This document shows positions 37,520 to 46,620 of a stretch of DNA of 64,000 bases, in pieces. Position 1 is the stretch's first letter. Each line of letters starts with the position of its first letter. The translations under genes were made by a program, and so were the position numbers. The notes under the pieces are model-generated. The model was not told the DNA's origin, did no database searches, and worked only from the letters and a program-made list of their open reading frames with translations. Source of the DNA: Bradyrhizobium guangxiense (GTDB taxonomy: Bacteria; Pseudomonadota; Alphaproteobacteria; Rhizobiales; Xanthobacteraceae); the NCBI RefSeq assembly GCF_004114915.1, contig NZ_CP022219.1:6850501-6914500 (forward strand), read 5' to 3'.

Positions 37520-38323
37520 ATGACCGATCGTGTCCGCGTGACTGTCGAGAACGACGTCGCCCACGTTCGCTTGAACCGCCCGGACAAGATGAATGCGCTC
37601 GATCCGGCGATGTTCGAGGCTGTCATCGAGGCCGGCACCCGGATTGGCGAACGCAGGGATGTCCGTACGGTCGTACTCTCCGGCGAAGGGGGCGCGTTCT
37701 GTGCCGGCCTCGACCTCGATCGGCTCATAGCCACGGCGCAAGGCGATGCATTGATCCCGGGGATCGATTTGACGCGGCGAAGTCACGGCATCGCGAACTA
37801 TGCGCAGCATCTGGTCTGGCTCTGGCGAGAGCTGCCCATGCCTGTCATCGCCGCGGTGCACGGCATCGCTTTCGGCGGCGGCTTCCAGCTCGCACTTGGT
37901 GCCGATCTCCGCTATCTCGCGCCGACCACGCAGCTTGCCGTCATCGAGACCAAATGGGGCCTCGTGCCGGACATGGGCGGCACGCAACTGATGCGCCATC
38001 TCGCGCGCGAAGATGTCGTGCGGGAGCTCACTTATACCGGACGTGTGTTTTCGGCCGAGGAGGCGCTTGCGTTCGGATTTGCGACCGGTCTTGCCGATGA
38101 CCCGGTCGCAGCGGCGCTGTCGATTGCGCACGACATTGCGCGCCGAAGCCCGGATGCGATCCGCGCCGCCAAGCGTCTCCTCAATCTCGCGGCCATTTGC
38201 GACCCGGCCACCGGTCTTGCCGCCGAGACCGCCGCGCAGGCCGCGCTGCTCGGCTCGGCCAACCATATCGAAGCGGTCGCGAGCAATCTCGGGCAGCGGG
38301 CACCGCGATGGAGCTGTAGCTAA
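37520..38323 (+). CDS. Crotonase-family enoyl-CoA hydratase/isomerase
   Basis: The 267-residue protein is a crotonase with oxyanion-hole motifs GAFCAGLDL (59-66) and HGIAFGGGFQL (114-124). The two catalytic positions of enoyl-CoA hydratase are informative: the first (usually GGGCEL) reads GGGFQL, so the glutamate is Q123. The second region, VIETKWGLVPDMGGT, keeps an acidic residue (E143). It may therefore be an isomerase or another crotonase activity rather than a true hydratase. It lies inside the TetR-controlled operon. Confidence 0.88.
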   Translation: MTDRVRVTVENDVAHVRLNRPDKMNALDPAMFEAVIEAGTRIGERRDVRTVVLSGEGGAFCAGLDLDRLIATAQGDALIPGIDLTRRSHGIANYAQHLVWLWRELPMPVIAAVHGIAFGGGFQLALGADLRYLAPTTQLAVIETKWGLVPDMGGTQLMRHLAREDVVRELTYTGRVFSAEEALAFGFATGLADDPVAAALSIAHDIARRSPDAIRAAKRLLNLAAICDPATGLAAETAAQAALLGSANHIEAVASNLGQRAPRWSCS

Positions 38324-38368
38324 GCGTCCGCGGGTGCGCCGCAACTCGAGACGAATGGAGCCTGAGGC

Positions 38369-39196
38369 ATGGTGTTGACACTCGTCACCGGAGGCACGGG
38401 CCACCTCGGCCGCGATATCGTTGATCGTCTGGTTCGCGAGGGGCGCCCTGTCCGGGTGCTTGCGCGATCGCGCGGAACGCGATCGGATGTCGAATGGGCG
38501 ATCGGCGATCTTGCGACGGGCGCGGGTTTGCAGGACGCGTTGCGCGACGTCGATACGGTCATTCACGCTGCGACCTGCTCGCCGATCGCGCGGCGTGGCG
38601 GCATTCGCCCGACCGATTTCTTCACGTCGCCCTCCGCGGTGGACGTCGAGGGCACCGGGCGGCTGTTGTCGTGCTGCGGGGATGCCAAAGTGCGGCACTT
38701 CCTTCACGTCTCCATCGTCGGCCTCGATGACGCAACCCTGCCCTATGCGCGGATCAAGCTCGCGGGAGAACGGCTGGTCCGCGCGTCAGCATTGTCCTGG
38801 TCAATCGTCCGCGCGATGCCATTCTACTATCTGCTCGACAGGCTGCTTGCCGGCCTTGCCTGGCTTCCGGTGTGGCCGGTGCCGACGACGCTGTTCAATC
38901 CGGTCGATACCTCCGATGTCGCCGATCACGTCGTGTCCTGTGCGTTCGACCAGCGACGCGGCGAACGTCCCGAGATTGGCGGTCCGGAAGATCTGACGCT
39001 TGTCTCGCTGGCCCGCCAGTATCAGGACGCGCGAAGGCTGCGTCGAAAGATCCTGCCGATCGAGCTTTCGGATGCGAAGGCGCGCGGCATGGGCTTCGTC
39101 GTCAGCCGGGGCGTTCGCGGACGGCTCTCCTGGGCGGACTGGCTGCAACGCAACGAATCCGCCGAGCGAGCGCGCGTCCCCGCCCGTGAGGCTTAA
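38369..39196 (+). CDS. NmrA/SDR-type NAD(P)-binding protein
   Basis: The 275-residue atypical short-chain-dehydrogenase-like protein has TGGTGHLG (7-14) for NAD(P) binding and resembles NmrA and HSCARG-type redox sensors or reductases. The YARIKLAGERLV stretch supplies a YxxxK-like pair. It is the last gene of the TetR-controlled operon, 45 bp after the crotonase. Its substrate is not evident. Confidence 0.85.
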   Translation: MVLTLVTGGTGHLGRDIVDRLVREGRPVRVLARSRGTRSDVEWAIGDLATGAGLQDALRDVDTVIHAATCSPIARRGGIRPTDFFTSPSAVDVEGTGRLLSCCGDAKVRHFLHVSIVGLDDATLPYARIKLAGERLVRASALSWSIVRAMPFYYLLDRLLAGLAWLPVWPVPTTLFNPVDTSDVADHVVSCAFDQRRGERPEIGGPEDLTLVSLARQYQDARRLRRKILPIELSDAKARGMGFVVSRGVRGRLSWADWLQRNESAERARVPAREA

Positions 39197-39372
39197 GGCC
39201 GCAGCAGCCGTTTCAAATGCGCGCCGCGCTCGGAGAGCATTCGCCTTTTCGCCGACGTTAGAACTTATCTAAAGCGATTCGGCCCGAACCCGATTGACTT
39301 CATACCCCCCTTTGCTTCCTTCAGTCCCGCTTCGCCGCTTGCGTAGCGCGCACGACAAAGGAGGAGATTTTC

Positions 39373-39651
39373 GTGAAGGTCATTCGTGTTGTTGCCGTTG
39401 CACTGACGGTCGGGATCGGCATGGGGTCGGCGGCCATGGCCGACGGTTTCAAGGACTGCACAAAGCTCGACAAGGCGTCGTGGAAGCCGGCCAGCGAAGC
39501 CGAAGCCAAGGCCAAGGCCCTGGGTTACGAGGTGCGGCGGTCCAAGGTGGAAGGCTCGTGCTACGAGGTCTACGGCGTCAAGGAAGGCAAGCTTTACGAG
39601 CTGTTCTACAGCCCCGAGGATCTCAGCCTGAAGAAGACGGTCGCCAAGTAG
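39373..39651 (+). CDS. PepSY-domain secreted protein
   Basis: The 92-residue protein starts at GTG 39373, preceded by a strong AGGAGG site 8-10 bp upstream. It has a signal peptide (MKVIRVVAVALTVGIGMGSAAMA) and a PepSY-like domain (KASWKPASEAEAKAKALGYEVRRSKVEGSCYEVYGVKEGKLYELF). PepSY proteins are small periplasmic domains often paired with cytochromes or peptidases. A cytochrome b gene follows by 67 bp, so the pair is probably co-expressed. Confidence 0.85.
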   Translation: MKVIRVVAVALTVGIGMGSAAMADGFKDCTKLDKASWKPASEAEAKAKALGYEVRRSKVEGSCYEVYGVKEGKLYELFYSPEDLSLKKTVAK

Positions 39652-39718
39652 GTCGGCTGCGCGACGCGATCTGCGCAAAGCAGGGCTTGAGGATGGTCTT
39701 TGCTTGATTGAAGAAGCG

Positions 39719-40297
39719 ATGCCAGAAGCGCGCGGCGTGTCCGGCGGGACACCCGCGGATCGAACCGTTTCGCGGACGGTTGCAGTCTGGGACCTCCCGC
39801 TGCGCCTCTGGCATTGGACTCTCGCGGCTTGCGTTCTGGCCGCGTGGTTCACGCCCACCGTCTATGATCGGCTTCACCGCGTGGTCGGTTATGCGGTGCT
39901 CGGATTGCTTATCTTCCGCCTGGTCTGGGGCTTTTGGGGAAGCCGCTATTCGCGCTTTCGCATGATCAGGGTCAGGCTCAGGGCCGCGCCCGGCTATCTC
40001 TGGAATCTGCGCCGCGGCATCACCGGCCGCTATATCGGGCTCAATCCCGCCGGCACGTTGATGCTGGTGGCGCTGCTGGTCTCGCTCACCGTCTCGGCGG
40101 TCACCGGCGCGATGTCGGTCACCACCACCTTCTTCGGCGTCTGGTGGGTCGAAGATACCCACCACTATTCATCGGACGCGGTCATGGTGCTGGTCGTGTT
40201 GCATGTGCTGGGCGTGCTGCTGATGGGGATCCTCCAGCGCGAGAGCCTGATCCGCGCGATGATCACCGGACGCAAGCGCATCCGCGGCCACCTCTGA
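39719..40297 (+). CDS. Cytochrome b561-type membrane protein
   Basis: The 192-residue protein is a four-helix cytochrome b of the CybB/Ni-Fe hydrogenase b-subunit type. Candidate haem ligands are H32 (RLWHW), H53 (RLHRVVGY), H148 or H149 (DTHHY) and H162 (VLHVLG). It would move electrons between quinol and a periplasmic partner. It follows the PepSY gene, a pairing seen repeatedly in proteobacteria. ATG 39719 is used; an in-frame TTG at 39704 is also possible. Confidence 0.87.
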   Translation: MPEARGVSGGTPADRTVSRTVAVWDLPLRLWHWTLAACVLAAWFTPTVYDRLHRVVGYAVLGLLIFRLVWGFWGSRYSRFRMIRVRLRAAPGYLWNLRRGITGRYIGLNPAGTLMLVALLVSLTVSAVTGAMSVTTTFFGVWWVEDTHHYSSDAVMVLVVLHVLGVLLMGILQRESLIRAMITGRKRIRGHL

Positions 40298-40499
40298 GTA
40301 CATTGCTGATCGTGCCCGCGTTTCGCTGCTCTGTTCGGGCGCGCTCACGCTACGACCTCTTGCGCAAACAGGCGACAGATCAAATTGTGCGGCCGACGTT
40401 AGCCTGCTGCTAAGCATGCAATCGGGCGTTGCACAAAATTAACGCGAAGCACGTTTAGCCCATCCACCATCGACCCAATTGACGATGGAGCGATATTGG

Positions 40500-43001
40500 A
40501 TGTTCCGCGTTTTTTCCTGCCTTACGGCTGAGCACGATTGGCGGCTCGTCGTGCTCGCCGGCTCGGGCTGCTTCGTCGCCAGTATCGTCGCTATTACTAT
40601 CTTTCACCGTGCGATCGCGACCCGCGCAAGAACGCGGTGGATATGGATCCCGATCGCCGGCGCGGCGATCGGATATGGCATCTGGGCAACGCATTTCGTC
40701 GCGATGCTGGCCTACGAGCCCGGCGTGACGACGGGCTACGGCGTTGCGCTGACGGCGTTCTCGCTCGCTGCGGCGATGCTCCTGACCTCGCTCGGCTTCG
40801 GCGTTGCGGTCGGCGCCTCGGGCCGTTGGGGCGCGATGGCAGGCGGCGTCATCATCGGGGGCGGCATTGCCAGCATGCACTATCTCGGCATGTGGGCCCT
40901 CGAAGTGCCGGGTCGGGTCGCCTGGTCAGTGGATCTCGTGCTGATCTCGATCATTCTGGGCATGTGTCTCGGCTATGCCGCGCTGGCGGTCGCACTCACT
41001 TGCCGGGGCTATCGCGGCACGCTCGCAGCTGCGGTCCTGCTGACGCTCGCAATCGTGTCGCATCACTTCACGGCGATGGGTGCGGTGCAGATTACGCCGG
41101 ATCCGACGCGTGCCACGAGCGCCCTGTCGTTGTCTCCGGCCGTGCTCGCACTTGCTATCGCAGGTGTGGCGCTATCGGTGCTGGGGATGAGCTTGATCGG
41201 CGTGCTGGCCGATCGGCGCCTGGCAAGCAGAACCGCCAAGTTCGAGGAGATCATCGGCCAGCTCTCGAATGCCCGGCAGCAGCTCGAAGGCTCGCAGAAC
41301 GAACTCAGGGAACAGACGCTCCGGCTCGATACGGCCATCAACCACATGGTCGAGGGCCTCTGCATGTTCGACGCCGAAAAACGTCTTGTCATCTGCAACG
41401 AGCGCTACGCCAAATTGTACCGGCTGCCGCCGGAGCTGCTGCGCCCAGGAGCTGCGCACCGTGACATCATCAAGCATCGCGTCACAAGCGGCACGCTCAA
41501 AGGCGACACCAGCGACATTGCTGCCGAGCAGTTGGTCTCGAAACTCGATGCCCTGCCGGTCGATGTGGTGTCGAGCCGGATCGACGAGTTCTCGGACGGT
41601 CGACTGATCTGCGTGACGCGACAGCCGATGGCTGGCGGCGGCTGGGTGGCCACCCATCTCGATGTCACGGAGCAACGCCGGTCTCAGGCGAAGATCACCT
41701 ATATGGCGCAACACGATGCCCTGACTGATCTGCCGAACCGCGTGCTGCTGCGCGCACGTCTGGAGGATGCTCTCGTCGATGTGCGCGACAGAGATCTCCA
41801 TTTGGCCGTCCTCATGCTCGACCTCGACCGCTTCAAGGAGGTCAACGACACGCTTGGACATCCCGCAGGGGATTCGCTGCTGCGTTCAGTGGCAGCACGT
41901 TTGCTGGGTTGTGGCAGCGAGACAACGTTCGTCGCTCGATTGGGCGGGGACGAATTCGCCGTCGTCGAGTACGTGACGAATCCAGCGGTGGAAGCGGCGT
42001 CCCTCGCCGAGGCGATCAAAGGCGCGCTCTGCGAACCGTTCGATCTCGGCGATCATCAGGTCACTGTTGGCACCAGCATCGGGATCGCCATAGCGCCGGG
42101 GGATGGCGCTGATTCCGACATGATCCTCAAGAGCGCCGATATAGCGCTGTACTCGGCAAAGACCCGCGGACGCGGTGGATTCCGCTTCTTCGAACCGGAG
42201 CTAAACGAGCTCATACGCGCACGTCGCGACCTTGAACGCGATATGCGGAAGGCCCTCGCGAGAGGCGAATTCGAGTTGCATTATCAGCCGTTCGTCGATC
42301 TGAAGAGCGGCGAAACCCGCGGCTTTGAGGCACTGTTGCGCTGGCATCATCCGGAGCAAGGCCTGGTCTCGCCCGCCGAATTCATTCCTCTTGCGGAGGA
42401 GACCGGTTTGATCCTTCCGTTGGGGGAATGGGTGTTGAGAACCGCCTGCGCCGAAGCCGCCAAATGGCATTCCGATCTGAAGATCGCGATCAACCTCTCT
42501 CCGGCGCAGTTCAGGAGCAGGGAGCTGGTGTCGACGATCGTCGGCGCGTTGGCAACTTCCGGCATTGCGGCGGACAGGCTCGAGCTCGAGGTCACCGAAA
42601 CCGTGATCATGCATGACTGTGCGGCCGTATTCGCAGCACTCAGCCAGCTGCGCGAGCTCGGTGTGCGAATTGCCCTCGACGATTTCGGCACCGGCTGTTC
42701 GTCGCTCAGCTTTCTGCAGAAGTTTCCCTTCGACAAGGTCAAGATCGATCGCAGCTTCGTTAGCGAACTGTCCAGCACCGTGGAAGAACCTCATCGGATT
42801 GCCCGCGCAGTTGTGCAATTCGCCACGAGTCTCGGCAAGACGTCCACCGCCGAAGGCGTTGAAAGCGCCGAACAGCTGGACATTCTGCGCGAAGAAGGAT
42901 GTGTCGAGGGGCAGGGCTACCACCTCAGTCCGCCGATCCTGGCCTCAGCGATCACGCAGCTGAGCGGTCCAAGGGCCGAGGCCGACGTGTGCGCTGCCTA
43001 A
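40500..43001 (+). CDS. MHYT-GGDEF-EAL c-di-GMP protein
   Basis: The 833-residue protein has an N-terminal MHYT membrane sensor of about seven helices (WATHFVAML, ASMHYLGMWAL and SHHFTAMGAV, the repeated His/Met motifs thought to bind copper). A PAS-like linker follows, then GGDEF (482-486) and EAL (610-612) domains. The EAL domain keeps EALLRW, NLSPAQF, DDFGTGCSSL and EGVES, so phosphodiesterase activity is likely. No RxxD I-site precedes GGDEF. I chose ATG 40500 with GGAG upstream; ATG 40485 is an alternative. Confidence 0.92.
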   Translation: MFRVFSCLTAEHDWRLVVLAGSGCFVASIVAITIFHRAIATRARTRWIWIPIAGAAIGYGIWATHFVAMLAYEPGVTTGYGVALTAFSLAAAMLLTSLGFGVAVGASGRWGAMAGGVIIGGGIASMHYLGMWALEVPGRVAWSVDLVLISIILGMCLGYAALAVALTCRGYRGTLAAAVLLTLAIVSHHFTAMGAVQITPDPTRATSALSLSPAVLALAIAGVALSVLGMSLIGVLADRRLASRTAKFEEIIGQLSNARQQLEGSQNELREQTLRLDTAINHMVEGLCMFDAEKRLVICNERYAKLYRLPPELLRPGAAHRDIIKHRVTSGTLKGDTSDIAAEQLVSKLDALPVDVVSSRIDEFSDGRLICVTRQPMAGGGWVATHLDVTEQRRSQAKITYMAQHDALTDLPNRVLLRARLEDALVDVRDRDLHLAVLMLDLDRFKEVNDTLGHPAGDSLLRSVAARLLGCGSETTFVARLGGDEFAVVEYVTNPAVEAASLAEAIKGALCEPFDLGDHQVTVGTSIGIAIAPGDGADSDMILKSADIALYSAKTRGRGGFRFFEPELNELIRARRDLERDMRKALARGEFELHYQPFVDLKSGETRGFEALLRWHHPEQGLVSPAEFIPLAEETGLILPLGEWVLRTACAEAAKWHSDLKIAINLSPAQFRSRELVSTIVGALATSGIAADRLELEVTETVIMHDCAAVFAALSQLRELGVRIALDDFGTGCSSLSFLQKFPFDKVKIDRSFVSELSSTVEEPHRIARAVVQFATSLGKTSTAEGVESAEQLDILREEGCVEGQGYHLSPPILASAITQLSGPRAEADVCAA

Positions 43002-43101
43002 AGCATGATCCGGGAAAGTGCGAAGCGATTCTCCAGAAAGATCCTGCGCAAACAACAACTTAAAGCGCGATGACGATTCGTCTAAATCTCATCGCGCTTT
43101 G
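43001..43101. repeat. RIME-like palindromic element
   Basis: AAGCATGATCCGGG begins a block that ends in the hairpin AAAGCGCGATGA / TCATCGCGCTTT (43062-43100). Closely similar blocks are common in Bradyrhizobium and other Rhizobiales. It lies between the convergent GGDEF-EAL and Lon-N-like genes and could terminate both. Confidence 0.7.
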
Positions 43102-43121
43102 GGTGCGCTTCGCGACCGACC

Positions 43122-43799
43122 TCACTGCAACGGCGGATCGCCGCTGGTGCGCTTCTTGGCGAGATCCATCTCGGTGACCGCGATCAGAATCTCGGCGCGG
43201 GTCTTCAGGTCAGGCGCCTCCAGCATGGCCTGCTTCTCCGCGGGGCCATAGGGCGACATCATGGCCAGCGCATTGACGAGCGCTTCGTTGGGCGCGCTTT
43301 CGACGCCTTCCCAGTCGACCTTGAGATTGTTGGCTTTCAAGAAGTCCGCCAGCACGGCCAGCAGCGCCTCGCGGTCGACCTGGTCCTCGCCCATGCGGGC
43401 GGTGAAGTCGTTGGCGTAGGCGAAGAAATCGACCTTGCATTGCCGGTAGGCGGTGAGCACGTCGAGCTCCTCGACCACCTTGAAGCGCGAGACGCCGGTG
43501 AGCTCGAGGATGTAGCGGCCGTCGCCGGACTCGGCGAGCTGGGTGATGCGGCCGACGCAGCCGACGCGGAACAGCGTCGGCTTGTCGGAATCCTTCGGCG
43601 AGTGCGCGACGTCAGGCTGGATCATGCCGATCAGGCGATGGCCGTCGCGGAAGCTGTCGTCGACCATCGCAAGGTAGCGTGGCTCAAAGATGTTGAGCGG
43701 CATCTGGCCGCGGGGCAGCAGCAGCGCACCCGGCAGCGGAAACACCGGAATGATCTCCGGAAGGTCGGCGGGGCCGCGATATTCGATATTGATCGGCAT
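43122..43799 (-). CDS. Lon-N (LON substrate-binding) domain protein
   Basis: The 225-residue protein consists of the N-terminal domain of Lon protease alone: DLPEIIPVFPLPGALLLPRGQMPLNIFEPRY, then IGMIQPD, then GCVGRITQ and a C-terminal helical part. There is no AAA or protease domain. The role is unknown. It follows the thioredoxin-TPR gene on the same strand, separated by a palindromic repeat. This pairing is conserved in Rhizobiales. Confidence 0.9.
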   Translation of the reverse strand: MPINIEYRGPADLPEIIPVFPLPGALLLPRGQMPLNIFEPRYLAMVDDSFRDGHRLIGMIQPDVAHSPKDSDKPTLFRVGCVGRITQLAESGDGRYILELTGVSRFKVVEELDVLTAYRQCKVDFFAYANDFTARMGEDQVDREALLAVLADFLKANNLKVDWEGVESAPNEALVNALAMMSPYGPAEKQAMLEAPDLKTRAEILIAVTEMDLAKKRTSGDPPLQ

Positions 43800-43823
43800 C
43801 TGCCCGGTCCCCCCTGGACTTGC

Positions 43824-43900
43824 TAGCGCATGATCCGGGCCCGGAGGACCGCGTCAGCGCAAAGTTTGCAGCGGTTCTCCGAACGGATCATGCTCAAAAG
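43824..43900. repeat. GCATGATCCG palindromic element
   Basis: GCATGATCCGGGCC on the left is mirrored by CGGATCATGC on the right. It separates the thioredoxin and Lon-N-like genes and belongs to the same broad family as the element at 43001. Confidence 0.65.
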
Positions 43901-43903
43901 TCC

Positions 43904-44827
43904 CTACGAAAACAGGATCGTCGACAAACGCTTGCGTCCCTCGACGGTTGCATCATCCGTGCCGCCCCAGGCCTCGAAGAACTGAACCAGCTGCTTGCGG
44001 GCGCCGTCATCGTTCCATTTGCGGTCGCGCTTGACGATCTCGAGCAGCTGCGCGGTGGCAGCAGTGCGGTCGCCTTGCGCGTTGAGCGCGGTCGCCAGGT
44101 CGAATCGGGCCTGATGATCGAGCGGGTTTGCGGCGACTTTCTGTTCCAGCTCCGCGACCGGTCCGAGCGACTGGGCCTGCTCGGCGAGATCGATCGTGGT
44201 CTGCACGGCCTTCACCGCGGGGTCGTTGCGCTTGGATTCCGGCACCATGGCCAGCGTCTGCTTGGCCTGCTCCATCGCGCCGGAAACAGCATAGCATTTT
44301 GCGAGGCCCGCGAGCGCCGCGATGTTGGTCGCATCGTACTGGAGCACCTCGGCATAGATCTGCGCGGCGGCGGCCGTGTCGCCCTCGGCGAGCACGGCCT
44401 CAGCCTCCTGCAGGATCTCGGCGATGTTGGGCTCGCCCGGCGCAGTCACGCCCTTGGTCAGCTTTTCGATGAAGGCGTTGAGCTGGCTCTCGGGCACCGC
44501 GCCCATGAAGCCGTCGGCCGGCTGGCCGTTGACGAAGGCGATCACGGCGGGGATCGACTGGATGCCCATCTGGCCCGGGATCGCCGGGGGCTGGTCGATG
44601 TTCATCTTGACCAGCTTGACCTTGCCCTTGGCCGCCTTGACCGCCTTTTCCAGCACGGGGGTGAGCTGCTTGCACGGGCCGCACCACTCCGCCCAGAAGT
44701 CGATCAGCACCGGCTGGCGCTTCGATTCCTCGATGACGTCCTTCACGAAGCTCTGGGTCGTGGTGTCCTTGATCAGATCGGCCGCAGCCGGGTTTGCCGC
44801 TCCGTTACCCTGGTCGATGATCGTCAC
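43904..44827 (-). CDS. Thioredoxin-TPR protein (CnoX/YbbN-like)
   Basis: The 307-residue protein has an N-terminal thioredoxin domain with active site WCGPC (C49, C52) and a C-terminal TPR-like helical region (about 130-307). This is the architecture of CnoX/YbbN, a chaperedoxin that protects proteins under oxidative stress and works with GroEL. I chose GTG 44827 because GAGGGGAT lies just upstream; the frame could extend to another GTG at 44869 without a ribosome site. Confidence 0.92.
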   Translation of the reverse strand: MTIIDQGNGAANPAAADLIKDTTTQSFVKDVIEESKRQPVLIDFWAEWCGPCKQLTPVLEKAVKAAKGKVKLVKMNIDQPPAIPGQMGIQSIPAVIAFVNGQPADGFMGAVPESQLNAFIEKLTKGVTAPGEPNIAEILQEAEAVLAEGDTAAAAQIYAEVLQYDATNIAALAGLAKCYAVSGAMEQAKQTLAMVPESKRNDPAVKAVQTTIDLAEQAQSLGPVAELEQKVAANPLDHQARFDLATALNAQGDRTAATAQLLEIVKRDRKWNDDGARKQLVQFFEAWGGTDDATVEGRKRLSTILFS

Positions 44828-45101
44828 GGGATCCCCTCGTCTGATGTCTGGAGGCGGGGTCTTTAGCACGTCGCCGCCGCCTATGCTTCGCTGTCGGCTC
44901 CTAAATTGGGCCGAAGGGGCCGAATTTCAATCCACCGCGGGCGATTCGGCGGTTCCGGGCCCATTTCGGTCGATTTGCCCGCATTCGGGGTCCATATTGG
45001 GTCTCGGATTGCACATCTATGCCGCCGGTAGCTGTTGCATTCCCCTCCCGCTTTTGGCATACGACAGCCGTTGCCGGCGCGTCACGCGGCCGACACAGGA
45101 T

Positions 45102-45176
<75 letters not shown>

Positions 45177-45252
45177 ATTTTTCCCAGAGCATCCCGCCAA
45201 ACCGGGTCGGGCCGTGGTTCTCCACGCCGCTGGCGGCTGCGTTGGGTTCGCA

Positions 45253-46236
45253 ATGACAATCCTGATTACTGGCAGCGCGGGGCACCTCGGGGAGGCCATC
45301 TTGCGGACGCTCCGGGTGCGGAGTTCACCCGCGCGCGGGGTCGATCTGAAGCCATCTCCCTTCACCGACGCCGTCGGCTCGATCGTCGATCCCGATTTCG
45401 TGCGCGGTCAGATGGACGGCGTTTCCGCCGTCATCCACACCGCGACGCTGCACAAGCCGCATGTGGCGACCCATTCCAAGCAGGACTTCATCGACACCAA
45501 CGTCACCGGCACGCTTAACCTGCTCGAGGCAGCGGCGGCGGCCGGCGTGAAGAGCTTCGTCTTCACCAGCACGACCAGCGCGTTCGGTTCGCAGCTCCGC
45601 CCCGAGGCCGGACAGGCGGCGGTGTGGGTCACCGAGGACCTGCCGCCGGTGCCGAAGAACATCTACGGCACGACGAAACTGATGGCGGAGACCCTGTGCG
45701 AGCTGTTCTTCCGCGAGCGTGCCCTGCCGGTGGTGGTGTTGCGCACCTCACGCTTCTTTCCCGAGGACGACGACGATCCCGTGATGCGCTCGGCCTACAC
45801 GCTGGAGAACGCGCAGGCCAACGAGCTGCTCTATCGCCGGCTGGATATCGCAGATGCCGTGAGCGCCCATCTGCTTGCTGTCGAGCGAGCGGCAAGAATT
45901 GGTTTCGCCCGCTACATCGTCTCGGCCACCAGCCCGTTCGAGCCGCGCCATCTCGCTGCGCTGGCGCGCGATGCCGCCGGTGTCGTGCGTGAGCTCTATC
46001 CGGATTGCGCAGAGCTCTATGCGTCGCGCGGCTGGCGGCTCTTCCCCGAGATCGACCGCGTCTATGTCAACGAGCGCGCCCGCCGCGGGCTGGGCTGGCG
46101 CCCCGAATTCGACTTCGCGCATGTGCTGAGCTGCGTTCGCGAGGGGCGCGATTTTCGCAGTGCGCTGGCGCGCGAGGTCGGCTCGAAAGGCTATCATGAT
46201 GTGCGGCTTGACGACGGGCCCTACCCCGTCGCCTGA
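45253..46236 (+). CDS. NAD-dependent epimerase/dehydratase (extended SDR)
   Basis: The 327-residue protein has the nucleotide-binding TGSAGHLGEAI (6-16), the FVFTSTTSAFG segment and the catalytic YGTTK pair (Y138, K142). It is an extended SDR of the kind that acts on nucleotide sugars or related substrates. The substrate is not apparent. It begins 77 bp after the tRNA. No operon partner is seen. Confidence 0.88.
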   Translation: MTILITGSAGHLGEAILRTLRVRSSPARGVDLKPSPFTDAVGSIVDPDFVRGQMDGVSAVIHTATLHKPHVATHSKQDFIDTNVTGTLNLLEAAAAAGVKSFVFTSTTSAFGSQLRPEAGQAAVWVTEDLPPVPKNIYGTTKLMAETLCELFFRERALPVVVLRTSRFFPEDDDDPVMRSAYTLENAQANELLYRRLDIADAVSAHLLAVERAARIGFARYIVSATSPFEPRHLAALARDAAGVVRELYPDCAELYASRGWRLFPEIDRVYVNERARRGLGWRPEFDFAHVLSCVREGRDFRSALAREVGSKGYHDVRLDDGPYPVA

Positions 46237-46620
46237 TCGGCGCCGCGCTCGTCATTTTGCGCGATGCATCAAATGCCTGTCGGGTGTCACCGCGCGCGCC
46301 GCGGGCTCAGCCGTTCTACTGTGCATGGGGTTGTTTTCGCAGTTTTGGTTTTGACCCGTCTCTCGCGCAGTCCAAAGCGAGCCGTCCGGCGGTCTGATTC
46401 CGCGTTGCAGCGAGAGCGCTGTCGGCGCGGCGTTCGTGCTCATTGACACTCCGTCTCAATTTTTAATGAGCGCAACCGCAGCGCACGCGATGCCCTTCTC
46501 AGCGGGCGCAGATGTGCTAGCCTTTTTGCGTCTGCCGCTCGGCAGATCCCAAACTTCGCCTCTCGACTATCAAAACAAAATAAATCGCAGCCCTGACGGC
46601 TGCCTTAGGGGAGTGACGCG
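46237..46620. other. Gene-less 384-bp gap with the second 27-bp repeat
   Basis: No convincing gene is seen. The gap holds the second copy of the 27-bp repeat (46314-46340) and the promoter region for the sorbosone-dehydrogenase-like gene. Part of it (about 46444-46470) is A+T-rich. Confidence 0.6.
46314..46340. repeat. 27-bp repeat, copy 2
   Basis: Identical over 27 bp to 6406-6432. Flanks differ on both sides (GTTCT versus CTCTT before, AGTTTTGG versus GATTTTCT after). Confidence 0.75.
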
